Below are positions 35,248-46,312 of a DNA stretch of 64,000 nucleotides, piece by piece. Position 1 is the stretch's first letter. Each line of letters begins with the position of its first letter. Source of the stretch: Paratinospora sagittata (taxonomy: Eukaryota > Streptophyta > Magnoliopsida > Ranunculales > Menispermaceae); the NCBI GenBank assembly GCA_035771175.1, contig CM069607.1:5701501-5765500 (forward strand), in the 5' to 3' direction. A program made the translations under genes and the position numbers. Below the pieces are notes generated by a model. The model was not told where the DNA came from and made no database searches. It worked only from the letters and a program-made list of their open reading frames with translations.

Positions 35248-36436
35248 ACAGTGGGGAAGAAGGGTGTTAGCAGTTGGAAACAATGTAAAGTTTAAAACAG
35301 CATAAATCATGTTAATAGTAACTAGTTCTTGTGTTGTGTAGTGAAGGTGAAAATTGACATATTGCCTATTTCAATAGCTTGTTTCAAAGAAAACTAGTTT
35401 GTTATCTGAGTTTGTGCAGAAATCCACTAGTCTGCTTAAGAGTATTATGTCTTTGATGAGTGATGTTCTGATCATTACTCAATGTAATTTTTTTTTTTTT
35501 TTTTAAGGAATCCATGTAATTGTTTAAGTTCTCTAATGCTTCTGCAATTTTCAAGCAAATTAAAGGTAGTGTTGTTGAAATGGGTCCTCATGGTCTTCTC
35601 CACTGGTTAGTGGAGAAGATAAGAAGGAAGAAAGAAATATGCCTAGATTAATGCTATATTGCCATTTAAAATGTACATCTATAGTGTACATAAATGTGGC
35701 TTTAGTTCTGATGACTTTGCCATCTTGTCTTTGAGCCTACGTCCACTTTTATGTAGAGTTTATGCATTCACTTTGCTTCTATGGCGCCCTATCGAGACTA
35801 CTAATTGTTCTTTGTGCCTATATATTCTTTAAAATGATTTATGACGTTAATAGGATATATCCCAAAAATAGAAATTTTTTGTTTGTAAAATAAACAATAA
35901 AACCTTATATCAAGAGTCATGCTAGGGAATGCAAAGAGCCTGACAAGATAGAAATATAAGGGTTCTTACATTTAGTGGGGTAAAAACTAACATGTACAAG
36001 TCTTGATAAAAGAAGAGAAATGCTTTTACGACCTAAAAAATATACTCAAAGTCATACCAATGTTGATATGGTATATGGTGATGGGAAGATATTTCTTTTT
36101 TTTTTCTTTTTTCTTTTTTCTCTAGTGATGTGGTGTATTGTCACATCAGCTTGGGTATAAATTTTGGTCATTTAAGCACTCATCGTAAAAGAAAGTGAAA
36201 AAAAAAATGAACTTAATAACTAAACAATCATATATTATTAGGTATCGTGCTAGGAAACCCAAAGGTAAATGTAATAAAAACGTCGATTCTTGTCCCATAG
36301 AATTAGGGCATCTACACATGTGCGCACGATCATTGATCAAGGTATTTGCGTGTAATACATGTATAGATGCCCTAATCCAATAGATGCCAGAGACCTGCAT
36401 TTCTAACATGTTCGGCTTCTACATTCACATATTTCT
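35248..36436. other. NF-YC 3' flank
   Basis: Contains the 3' UTR and 1 kb of AT-rich DNA. No gene or element recognised. Confidence 0.5.
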
Positions 36437-36793
36437 AGGAGTGTCAATTTGACCCATTAGGCCCGGCCCGACCCCACCGAGCCTAAAATATTTAGGCCAG
36501 GTCAGGTTAGGCCGATATTAAAAAACCTTAGCCCAAATTCAACCTAAGAGTTATATGAACCGGACTTTTGAACCTACAATATAACAAAAAACATTTAAGG
36601 TTAAAAATATTAAAAATATATATATAATTCAATTCAATAATTAAATAAAACATAGACATAGAATATAAAAAATATTATTTATTATTTTCTAAATAAATAA
36701 TAAATAATTTGTAAACCTAATATTTTCTAATTTACTATAAAATTCTAAATATTAGAATGTTACAACAATTTTTCAATTCTAAAGCTATACTCT

Positions 36794-36825
<32 letters not shown>

Positions 36826-37181
36826 AGAGTGTGAGTGTGTGTACCTAAGTATGCATATATATTATATATATTATAATTATATAACACTCTTGAATGTTGA
36901 TCATGTCTTTTTTTTCATTTTATATATTCTTAAAAAAAAAAAAAATTACATACATACATATATATTTCATGCCTAAGGTCGTGCCTTTGGGGTTGGGCCA
37001 AGCTTTTGGATCGAGTTTGCAGGCTGAGCCGGACCTATTTATATAATTTCAGACCCGCCCAATAAGTTTTGAAACTGGATCAGGCCGACCCATATAATAA
37101 TCTAGCTCGGATTTGGGTTAAGTCATTTTGATCGAGCCGAGCTGGACCGAACCCATGGGCCCGAACCAAATTGCCACCCCT
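36437..37181. mobile_element. Non-autonomous DNA transposon, hAT- or Mutator-like
   Basis: A 745-bp element with 15-bp imperfect terminal inverted repeats (AGGAGTGTCAATTTG and the complement of CAAATTGCCACCCCT, two mismatches) and a perfect 9-bp target duplication CATATTTCT at 36428-36436 and 37182-37190. Subterminal arms are rich in GGCCC and GGTC motifs in opposite orientation; the centre is AT-rich with TA/TG microsatellites. There is no coding capacity. Nine bases favours Mutator, but the AGGGGTGGCAA terminus and a possible 8-bp reading also fit hAT. Confidence 0.82.
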
Positions 37182-37196
37182 CATATTTCTCTGTTT

Positions 37197-37227
<31 letters not shown>

Positions 37228-37514
37228 GAAAGGACATATTTCTCTGTTATCAATCAGCCATTTGTTTATCTTAAAACACCTAAGTTTATAGTAGCTGAAC
37301 AAAACCTTATATTTAAAATATAATTTAGGTGATTCAAATGACCCATTTAAATACATTAAAAAGATAACTTATAAAGCTGCACAATCCAACATCAATAAAC
37401 AGCTACTAGCCACTTCTAAGCAATCAACCAATGGATATATCTCCAAAATTGGCTCATGACAAAAATAAATAATAAAATAAAATTTCAATAGAATACTTAA
37501 CTTGTACAATTGCA

Positions 37515-37660
37515 AAGGCTTAAAAGCTCCGAAGGATTCGACTTCAAAACACCTTTCACCATTTATTGGCTAATGACATCCTTAAGTATTTTGTGGTTGT
37601 GCTACAGAAGAATTAACGAGACCTAAGTGCCCGATATCCGTCGATCTAAAAAAAAAGCTT
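37515..37660 (+). mobile_element. SINE, copy 2 of a local pair
   Basis: Aligns along its length with 30755-30880 (blocks GGATTCGACTTCAA, CTTAAGTATTTTGTGG, CGATATCCGTCGATCTAAA) and ends in an A run. The 5' A box is degenerate here. Confidence 0.6.
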
Positions 37661-37713
37661 AAAAGTTAAAAAATGTTATTTTCTGTGTTGGGCATTGATT
37701 CGTTCTGTGTTGG

Positions 37714-38860
37714 CAGTCATCCCATCTTATTATTTGTCATTGTTCATGATGCCAAAGAAGGTGGCAGCTTGTATCGAGAAATCGATGAAGTCTTTTTTTT
37801 GGGAAGGAAAGTCTTGGTTTGGGAATGAAAGTTTAATCAAATAGGAGGTAGTACAAAAACTGGTTGAGAAAGGTAGCTTGGGAATTAGAAAGATTGTATA
37901 AAGGATCTTGGCCCTGTGTGGGAAATGGATTTGGAGGCTCTTGAAGAATCAGTCTTCATTATGGGCACAAGTGATTATTAGCAAGTATGGCAGGTTAACA
38001 CTTTCACAATGGGAGTCTCACTCGAGGTGTGTGAAGAAAGTCGCCTATAGGTACCCATGGAAGTTCATCGCTTCTATGATTCCACGGTTGGTTGAACATA
38101 GTAGGCCCAAGGTTGGAGATGAACAATCATTTTGCTTTTGAGAGGACCTTTAGGTGGGCAACAGAACGTTGGCAGACACCTTCCCCAATCTTTATAGAAT
38201 CTCCTCAACATACAACCAACCTACCTCTTCATTTATAATCAAGAATCTTGTCTCCTCATCTCCCAACACCTTTTGGAACATATCAGTCCCTATGTCTAGG
38301 TCATATAGAGTTCGTTATAAAGCCAACTCTCTACTATCTTGTTTCCTTTCGATTCGGTTGTCTTCTTCACCTGATCATTTCATTTGGTCATTGAAATCTT
38401 CGGGCCATTATTCATGCAAATCATTCTTTGACTTTTTATCGTGCATTTCCCCAAACTGGTGCACTACGTGCGGTCAAGATGGTAAAAGTATTGATTATTT
38501 ATTTTTCTCATGCAATTTTGCTTCTCGTCTGTGGCATTTTTAGCATGACTTTCCAGGAGACATTTTTCCTATTCCACAAAATGTAGAGGAAAGTTTATCA
38601 TTCTCCTAGCTCATAGTCTCATCTTCGATTGTATGCAAAGTCGGTCCGGTCCAATAGCATCATGCGCTACATTATGGTTCCTCTGGTTTGAATGAAATAA
38701 TAGAGTTTTTAACAATCAAGAGAGGAGTGTGGACCAAGTGTGAGATTCTATTAAGGTTTCTACTAGTGCATGGGTGTGGGCATCAAAATGGATGGGATAA
38801 GTGTTTCGTTGCGGAATGTGGTGTGGTAAGTTAAATGGAGTGTTGATTGCTTACACTTTG
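37714..38860 (+). mobile_element. LINE ORF2 C-terminal fragment with many breaks
   Basis: Conceptual translation gives LINE ORF2 sequence downstream of the reverse transcriptase core: SYYLSLFMMPKKV, then KSFFWEG, GKWIWRLLKN..LWAQVIISKYG, followed by DHFIWSLKSSGHYSCKSFFDFL near 38370-38440 and a zinc-knuckle-like CNFASRLWHF. Several stop codons and frame changes interrupt it. The FIWSL block resembles the LINE in the CCX intron, so both may be one family. Confidence 0.8.
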
Positions 38861-40315
38861 TTATTGACTTGCCACAGCCATGCAATTTTAAAGATTAAAC
38901 GACCTATTGAACCTATCAATTATAAAAAGGAGAGTGTGGTCGTTTTACTAGCTTTGTTGCATTAATGACAACTGTCAACCAATGTTTGTTAGGTGCATAA
39001 TAGTGACATGGTGAATGCTGACAAAAGCAACAAGAAATTAAATAAATAAAATTCAAACACATGTCTTTATAAGAGTGAAAGTAGGTCATCCGTATCCTCA
39101 ACCCCCTTTCTCTAACAAGCAAAAATAAATGAATAAAAAAAAAAAAGGGTTTAATTTGATTTTAGAGATACTAAATTGAGTTGCCTTGGGTATATTAGTA
39201 TCTCTATTATACTTAAACAAGGTCAAGTCATCCAACTTCTCAAGTGAAATGTTGTTAGGAATGAAATGATAAAAATATTAATCACATGAAAATAATAGGG
39301 GTAGTTGCATCTAAATATTATTTAAGTGCATGTGGGGGTGATACACCAAATGTTATTTTCTATTAAGAAATGATTAATATTAAAATCTTGGATCAAATAG
39401 CTATTTTTGCTACTCTAGAAAATCTTATTTTAAGTCACAAATCAGTGCCTTAATTTCATTTTCATGAAGTAGTACTTTGTAATTATAAATAATCAACTTT
39501 CTTTCTTAAATAGAATTTACATTAATCATAAATATACTTTTTTAATGTTAACCTACCATACTTTTGGTTGAAAACATAAATATACTTTTTTAACATACGT
39601 CAAAAATGTTAATGTAACAAATACTATAGATAATAATAAATAAATCAAATGCATAATCAACGTGAATCCAAAGTCATCCTCATGGATCTTCACGATCTAT
39701 TAATTATGTTCTTGCTGGCTTCAATTTAACTTCTTTCTAGTAAAACAAATTAAACGAATAAAAAACTGTTGATGATTTGGCCTTCTCATCCGCCACCAGT
39801 TCATCATAACCCACCCCTTGAAAAAACACAAAATTACAAAAAATCTCAATAGAATTGTAAGAACAGCAACTGGGTTTTAGAGATTGTGGGTTCCAGTTGT
39901 CTATTCAATCCAAATACGGTGATGGGTCACAACAGATTTGCCTCTCCTCACAAGCCATACACTTGTCAAGCAATTTAATTCTCCTCGCAAGCCTGCCACT
40001 TAGTTTACAACTTCGTTTTACATTCTCATCTCATCAATGCTTGTGAAGAAACCCTGTAAAGTTTTGAAAAGGGGGGAAAATGTGAAGGAAACTGAGAAGC
40101 TTTTATGGCCGTGAAAATGTGATTTAGATACCTATAAAAGTTACCCGTTATAAATTCCTTGATTCTTGTATCTGGGCATTCTACATTTTTCTGAATCTTC
40201 ATTAATTAGTGGCCGAATTTGCTGGAAGGTTTGAGATCTACGTTGTTTGTTGTGTTCGTGCAGTGGAGCTTCTTCAGTTCTTTGTCGGTGAAGATTGTGA
40301 TGGATGGTGGTTGAG
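38861..40315. other. AT-rich intergenic DNA and probable F-box leader exon
   Basis: 38861-39900 shows nothing recognisable. 40140-40315 looks like a leader: moderately GC, with a short ATG-GAT-GGT-GGT-TGA upstream frame and a donor GAG|GTGAGC at 40315/40316. This is inferred from splice signals only. Confidence 0.35.
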
Positions 40316-40837
40316 GTGAGCTATTGTGATCTTAGGTATCTCTCTTTTCAACAATATTGTGTTAGTTTGCTGGGATGCCCTTATTTGTGGTTTGTTTTGC
40401 TTTGTTGTTTTGAATTGAATTGGTGAGTTGGGTGTTCTGGATTTCTTGTTTGCTTTAATGGGTATTTTGTTTTTGTGAACTTACTTGGTGGGTCAGAATA
40501 TTTTGGTTGCTATTTTTTTCTAACTTTCAGATTTTTCCCTTTTTTTTCTGGAAAAAAAGGGCACATTGGAAGGAACACCTGAGATTTTTCATGAATTTAT
40601 CAAAAGAAGGAACTAATTGTCTTTTTTATCTTGTTTTGTGCACCCCTGTGGCTAAATAAATCAAGTTCAAGAAACTTTAAATACATGCCTTTAGAGCAAT
40701 TAATTTGAAGTTAGTCTGAGATTTTGACTTTGGGGCATTTGTAGTTACAATGAGATCTTTATGTTATATAGAGATTTGATTTGAAGTGTCTCAAAAACTT
40801 TTGTTACCAAATTTTATAGCTTGAGTTCAAGAGAAGT

Positions 40838-41221
40838 GTATAGATATGCCTCTCTTGAAGAAAGCCAAACATCTCTTGATTGTGAAGGAAATATATCCTT
40901 ACTATCTAGGGAAACTTCTCTTGTATAGATAGATATGCTCTCTCTTGAAGAAAGTCAAACATCTCTTGATTGTGAAAGAGAGATATCCTTACTATCTAGG
41001 GAATTCAACTGAAATTTCAGTACAATAATCTCTTTTCGCGCTTGTACTTTTTAGATCTCTTTCTTGACCTATCAAAAATCTCAAATTCTGTAATTGATCA
41101 AAACCATTTTCTTGCTCGAATTATGGAAAAGTGCTCAGAAGTCTTTCTTGAAAAAAGTCATGCTTTTTTATTGTGAAAGACATGTTCATATTATCTCTGG
41201 GATTCAACTGAAATTTCAGAA
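40838..41221 (+). repeat. Diverged tandem repeat, about 85 bp, three copies
   Basis: Copy 1 at 40838-40922 and copy 2 at 40923-41021 are close; copy 3 at about 41136-41221 is more diverged but keeps the TTCTTGAA..AAAGTCA, TATTGTGAAAG and ATTCAACTGAAATTTCAG blocks. Confidence 0.75.
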
Positions 41222-43395
41222 TCAAAGTCCCCCTGAGAGCTTTCACTACATGACACAGATTAAGTGCTTCTTTTCTCCTATGCCCCTTGAAAGGGTAACT
41301 GATTTTAATCTGAAATTCATGTTGTAAAGTTTCTCGCGCTTTCTTTTCATATTTCCTGCTATAAGCTTATATCTCTTGGTGGCTTTTGTTCAGTCCTCTC
41401 GGTAAAATCGCTCAATAATCCTTATCTGAGGGCATATCCTCTGAAATAATTCAAGTAAAAGTATATGCTGCCATGGATACAATATTATGTTTTCTCTTGC
41501 CTTCTGGTATCATCCATGTTTACACCCTTGGATTTTCATGTTCAAACTTTGCCCCACAAACTAGAATTTACCTGCTTTGTGCTTAGAGAACATTGTGTCA
41601 AACAGTCAATGCAGGATGTGCAAGAAGAAAAACCAGTACAAGTAAATGAATACACTTTTAGATCAGGACTTGGTCCTGATAAATTCAACAACAATGGTAC
41701 CAATAGAACATTGAATGAATCTATGTGTTTGTGACCTTTATCAATTATCTTTTCTTAGTTTGGTTTAGCCTTGTTTAGCTTCAGCTTATTTGCTTCAGGC
41801 ATTCAAGTACTGGTTCTATGGTCCAAAACCAAGCACTTTTGCTTCTTATTCTTGTAATGGTGAGAATTATGTTGATCCATGCTTAAGCTTTGACAACCAT
41901 CGTATGTAGTAGAGCCTTTTTAATTTTAAACTAACTTGTTCCTGGACAGAACCTTCTATGTTGTTCACTTATTTTCCACTCAAATTCAAATCCATTCCTC
42001 AGGGCATCGCAAAAGACCTGCTTTCAATGTTCAGCTCATTCAAGCGCTCTATTTTTTCATTTCAGAAAATCTAGGAAGATGTCTGCAAATTATACTAAGA
42101 ATACATGCACCTGCAAAATTACTGGGTGTGCTTGTGCTCACATCCCAGGCTAGGCTTGTGAATTCCCTAGGGAAATTGGCTTGTTTTGTTGGGAAGCACA
42201 TTCATATGAGAGCAAAAGGATAATTACTTCTTGATTCCTTCTCATATTCAATCTGGGAATGAATAGGAGGAGCATACTTACAGTTTTGATCCCACTTTTC
42301 TTTATATGATTTTGTGCAATTTTCTGAGTAGTACTTTGAGTTGCTGTTGTTTTGATGAGGTGTCCATTCAAGTTCTTGTACATTCGTTTAGATGTCATGT
42401 TTATACAAATACTAATTGCTCATTGCCATATAAAATTCAACTGCCCTTCTCATAGAAGAAAACTAATTACTTGAACTTCCTAATTCCAATCTCTAATCAG
42501 CTCTAGTAACATATTATCTTCCGTATTCTCAGAGTTTTAACATTTCATATACAACTTCATCTTTTATTCATGACGATCAATCTCTGTGGTTGCAAAATGA
42601 CAACTTCTTTATTCCAGAGAAAGCATGCAGTCTAGCACTTGTCTGTGTGAAGTTTAACCTTCTCATAGCGCTGCATTGTGGCAGTTGGACTAAATATCTC
42701 TTTATAGTCTAGTTCTTTTCTCAACAAGTCCAATCACTGATTTTCCTTCGTTTGAATGCTGCCATTACCATTGTAGTGACTAGTGAACTGAGCACTCAAA
42801 TACGTCTAACCATGACCATGCTTCTTTTCTTTTTGTTCGGGAACAACAGTTTCACATTTAGATTGTCAAGTGTAATTCCAAACTTCAATGGAGTAAATCT
42901 TGTCCCATTTGGTTGAGAAAAGGGGTAAAATCTTTCTTTTGCTTAAAAGTTATAGGAAACAAAAGGATATTGTATGCTCTGAGAAGATCATATGCCATGA
43001 AGTAAGAAATATTACAGGGTTACAAACATGTGACCATGCCACTGATATTTTACAATGCAGTATTTTTTTTTCAATAAGTTATGATCTGTAAGACATTTTT
43101 TCACTTAATTGAGAAGAAAAGTAAATCTTCCTTTAAGTTATTACATGGATTTGAGGAAATATATAATGATCCTGTGGCCGTGCTTTGTTTGCTTGCGACA
43201 AAATGACAATTGCAAAACGACTTCATTTGCAGTTTAATACCATGCACTGGTTTGAAAGTGCATATAATCTTACTACTAATTGGTTCAAATTTTGCCTTTG
43301 GCTGCAAATAGATCTTCACTTTCTGGGAATGGCATGCAATTTCTTTGAGTGATCAAGAATCAGTTTGCTTTGATTGTGTGTTTCAATGCACGGTA

Positions 43396-43396
43396 T

Positions 43397-43470
<74 letters not shown>
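43396..43470 (+). repeat. Compound GT/GA microsatellite
   Basis: About 20 GT units run directly into about 17 GA units. Confidence 0.97.
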
Positions 43471-43473
<3 letters not shown>

Positions 43474-44243
43474 CCACAAGATCACAAGGCTTGGATCTAT
43501 TCAAAGAATTATCAGACCACACTGGCTTGTTTCACTATGGTTCCAGAACCAAATCAGTGAGCTAATGATTATGGACGTATTTACTGGATTGTATTTGTAC
43601 CTATAAACCTTGACCTGAATCTAATCCTAGTTGGAAATATTTTCATATTTGAATCAGGTTTGTTTGAATAAGAGAAGCACGATTTATAATAAATGTAGCT
43701 ACGTGATATTTTTACGTAGAATAGGAAATACATGCTCTTCCTTGTATTGAGGGAATTTCTCAAAGTTGGATGATAAATTGGATATGATGAGATCGAAATA
43801 TATTTATTGAAGACAATATACGTTGTTGGTGGGAATCGTAGGATCATTATCAGTCTTTGAGTCCCAAACTTGGGTGCAGAAACTTGATATGTCAAATTAG
43901 ATGGACTGGGAGTCGCATAAAGACTTTGCACATGTGCAAGTTAGAGCTGTTTTAATTGAAAAGATGCTTAAGTGTACACCAGAATATGTTGTCTGCTCAA
44001 TTCAAAATCACTGGTCTGAGTAATTGAATGCATTTATATTTTGTTGCAACAGACCGAGTCAAGCCTTGGTGATAAAATAAATAAGACTTAGTTAAACCCA
44101 CGATAATGTATTAAAACATTTTTTAACTTCAGCTTCTTTCCTAGGTAGGATGGGTTGATTTTGACTTCCCGCTCTTTGCTATTTCATAAATTTATCTTGT
44201 GTTTCTCAAGTCTTTATTTCAATCTCCAGGTAATTGTAGAGGC

Positions 44244-45374
44244 ATGGCTGTTTCGTTGGCACAGGCTCAAAGCATGGCATCTTTGAGCAACGACCTCTTC
44301 TATGACATTTTAGGGCGTCTTGATGGCGCAACTTTGGCTAGTGCAGCATGTGCTTGTGCTTCTTTCTGTTCTATTTCAAAAGAAGAGAGAATATGGGAGA
44401 ATGTTTGCCACTCTGTATGGCCTTCCACCAAAAGAGAAGATGTTAGAAATTTGATTTCATCCATTGGTGGGTTCAGAAAGTTTTACGGAGACTGCTTCCC
44501 ACTTATCGTGAACAAGGAAGTCCCTGTTGCTCAATGGGACTCTTCTCTTCAATACTCCGAAGAATGGGCCGAGGATTATTACTATGATGATATGGACGAG
44601 TTTGAGAGCATCTCACCGTCTGATTTTGCCATTATAGTTGACATCAGGTATAAAGATAAAGCAATCTATTCAAAAGTCCTTTGGGGGATTCCTGATTCGG
44701 GTGGCTCCAATGGTTGGTTCTACAATTGCCCTTTTCGCATCGATCTTCTTAGCTACTCGGGTAGAGATGAAGACCACGGAAATAGAGTTACTCTCTCAGT
44801 TCAAGATGGTTTAACACCAATTACCTCCATTGATAGGGAAAGGAAGGACGGAAAGCTATGGAGAGAGCTATGTGATGGGATCCAACTTAGTTGGATCATC
44901 GTAAACAAAAAAGATAAACAAGCTGCAAATTTTGCTAGTTGGAGCCCGCTTGGAGGGCAAAGACATTGGCCTACGGATCGTGATTTCTTGATACGGTTTG
45001 GATCCATTCTTCCCGCAAAACATATTCTTCCATGTAATGTGGTGGAATGTATTCTGATCATGAAGTTTAAGGTAGTCCAAATCGGGGAGGAAGAAGGTGG
45101 TCAGACTAGTCTCAAGTTAACAGAGCTAAGCATGCAATTGGAAGACATGGGTGGTGCTCATGTTAATGGTAGAAACAGTTTACTTGTTCTTAGAGAAGCG
45201 TTAAGCTGCCGTAGGAGCAAAAATTACAGTGAGCTTCTTGAATCTTGTCAGCTGTATTCAAAGTTGCAGAGTGAGTTAAGAGAAGAGAAAATGAGAAATG
45301 AAAGCTGTTTGGACAGGTTTTGTATACTCAGTGGTATTGCTGTGTTTTTTGCCTTGTGGTACTGCATTTTGTGA
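44244..45374 (+). CDS. F-box protein (At2g27310/At2g36090-like)
   Basis: An uninterrupted frame of 376 residues from ATG 44244; the frame opens 45 bp earlier only with GTG, so ATG 44244 is chosen. An F-box lies at about residues 12-58 (LSNDLFYDILGRLDGATLAS..., then ERIWENVCHSVWPS), the region that binds SKP1 in SCF ubiquitin ligases. The rest (FRKFYGDCFPL, WGIPDSGG..WFYNCPFRID, LSWIIVNKK) matches a plant F-box subgroup with no known substrate. The C terminus ends in a hydrophobic stretch (FCILSGIAVFFALWYCIL), suggesting a tail anchor, as in related members. A CAG repeat (45381-45410) follows in the 3' UTR. Confidence 0.93.
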   Translation: MAVSLAQAQSMASLSNDLFYDILGRLDGATLASAACACASFCSISKEERIWENVCHSVWPSTKREDVRNLISSIGGFRKFYGDCFPLIVNKEVPVAQWDSSLQYSEEWAEDYYYDDMDEFESISPSDFAIIVDIRYKDKAIYSKVLWGIPDSGGSNGWFYNCPFRIDLLSYSGRDEDHGNRVTLSVQDGLTPITSIDRERKDGKLWRELCDGIQLSWIIVNKKDKQAANFASWSPLGGQRHWPTDRDFLIRFGSILPAKHILPCNVVECILIMKFKVVQIGEEEGGQTSLKLTELSMQLEDMGGAHVNGRNSLLVLREALSCRRSKNYSELLESCQLYSKLQSELREEKMRNESCLDRFCILSGIAVFFALWYCIL

Positions 45375-45379
45375 AGTGA

Positions 45380-45380
<1 letters not shown>

Positions 45381-45410
<30 letters not shown>
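45381..45410 (+). repeat. CAG trinucleotide repeat in F-box 3' UTR
   Basis: About ten CAG/CAA units, starting seven bases after the stop codon. Confidence 0.95.
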
Positions 45411-45412
<2 letters not shown>

Positions 45413-46164
45413 TTTCAAACTATATATAGGAAATATATCTTTCATTATGTAGTAGTAGTGCTTTCTGTAATAACCAGTGTTAGTGCCCTCTTACTGTATA
45501 TTTTTCTCTATTGAGCTAACTAAATTATGAAAACTTTGACACTTGTTTTTGTTGTTTGAGTTTAGGCCTAAGTAAACGATTATTCTGCGTGGTGCTGTTT
45601 TTGCAGATGCATGCATGCTTGCTTTGTGTGGTGGCTACTCTTAACTGATCTATTTGAGTCTGGTCACAAGTGTCTTCCTGCAGTATACTGGTTTCAGAAC
45701 TCAATAAATTTGCTGCCTTTGATTTTCTCTTCTACGGATGAATACTGAATGCTGCTTTCTTTCTTCTTCTTCTTTTTATGAGTTACAATAGAGAGGCAAT
45801 CCAGTTCAAAGTTAGAGATCTTGTTGTAAATTTAATTTGTGTATTGTTGTAGAAAACAATTTGTCAACTAAGGCTTGTTTAGCTGCTTGGCACCCCTACC
45901 AGTTTTGATGCAACTATGGTCATTAGTTTTCTATAGTATTGTTGTGAACCTATAACCGACCGTTGTTGTAAAGACTTTATCCGCTGCTTCTTATGCTTTT
46001 GTCAGCTTTTATGTTAGGTTTATAGGCCCACCTTATCTCTATAGCTCCTGTGGGGCTGGCATCACATCTGAGTTGCGCAAGCTCTTCATATTTAGTGTGA
46101 TGAGCACTCCACCATAGGGTCTGTTCCAGTCATAGTATCACATAATATTGTCACATTTAGATTG

Positions 46165-46312
46165 CGCAAGCATTCCATATTTAGATCATTTATTTATACT
46201 ATTCATTCATGAATTGTGCAGGGCTTCTTCCAGATTCGAACTCACAACCTTCTTATAAGGTTTAATTTCACAATCTGAGTAGCCACTGAGCCGGTCGTCT
46301 CGTTACGAGAAT
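46165..46312 (-). mobile_element. SINE-like sequence, minus strand
   Basis: Read on the minus strand, GGCTCAGTGGCTACTCAG (A-box-like) and GTTGTGAGTTCGAATCTGG (B-box-like) occur about 40 bp apart, close to tRNA promoter spacing. The 3' limit is uncertain. Confidence 0.55.

Larger units (their letters stand above)
40316..44229 (+). other. Probable 3.9-kb leader intron of the F-box gene
   Basis: Bounded by GTGAGC at 40316 and ATCTCCAG ending at 44229, 14 bp before the F-box ATG. It contains an 85-bp repeat family (40838-41221) and a GT/GA microsatellite (43396-43470). No coding exon was recognised within it. Confidence 0.4.

Noticed and set aside
41465..41734. 89-residue frame in the F-box leader intron
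   Set aside because: No domain, no conserved motif and no splice partners.
43345..43606. Overlapping frames with VCVCVC and ERERER runs
   Set aside because: Artefacts of the GT/GA microsatellite.
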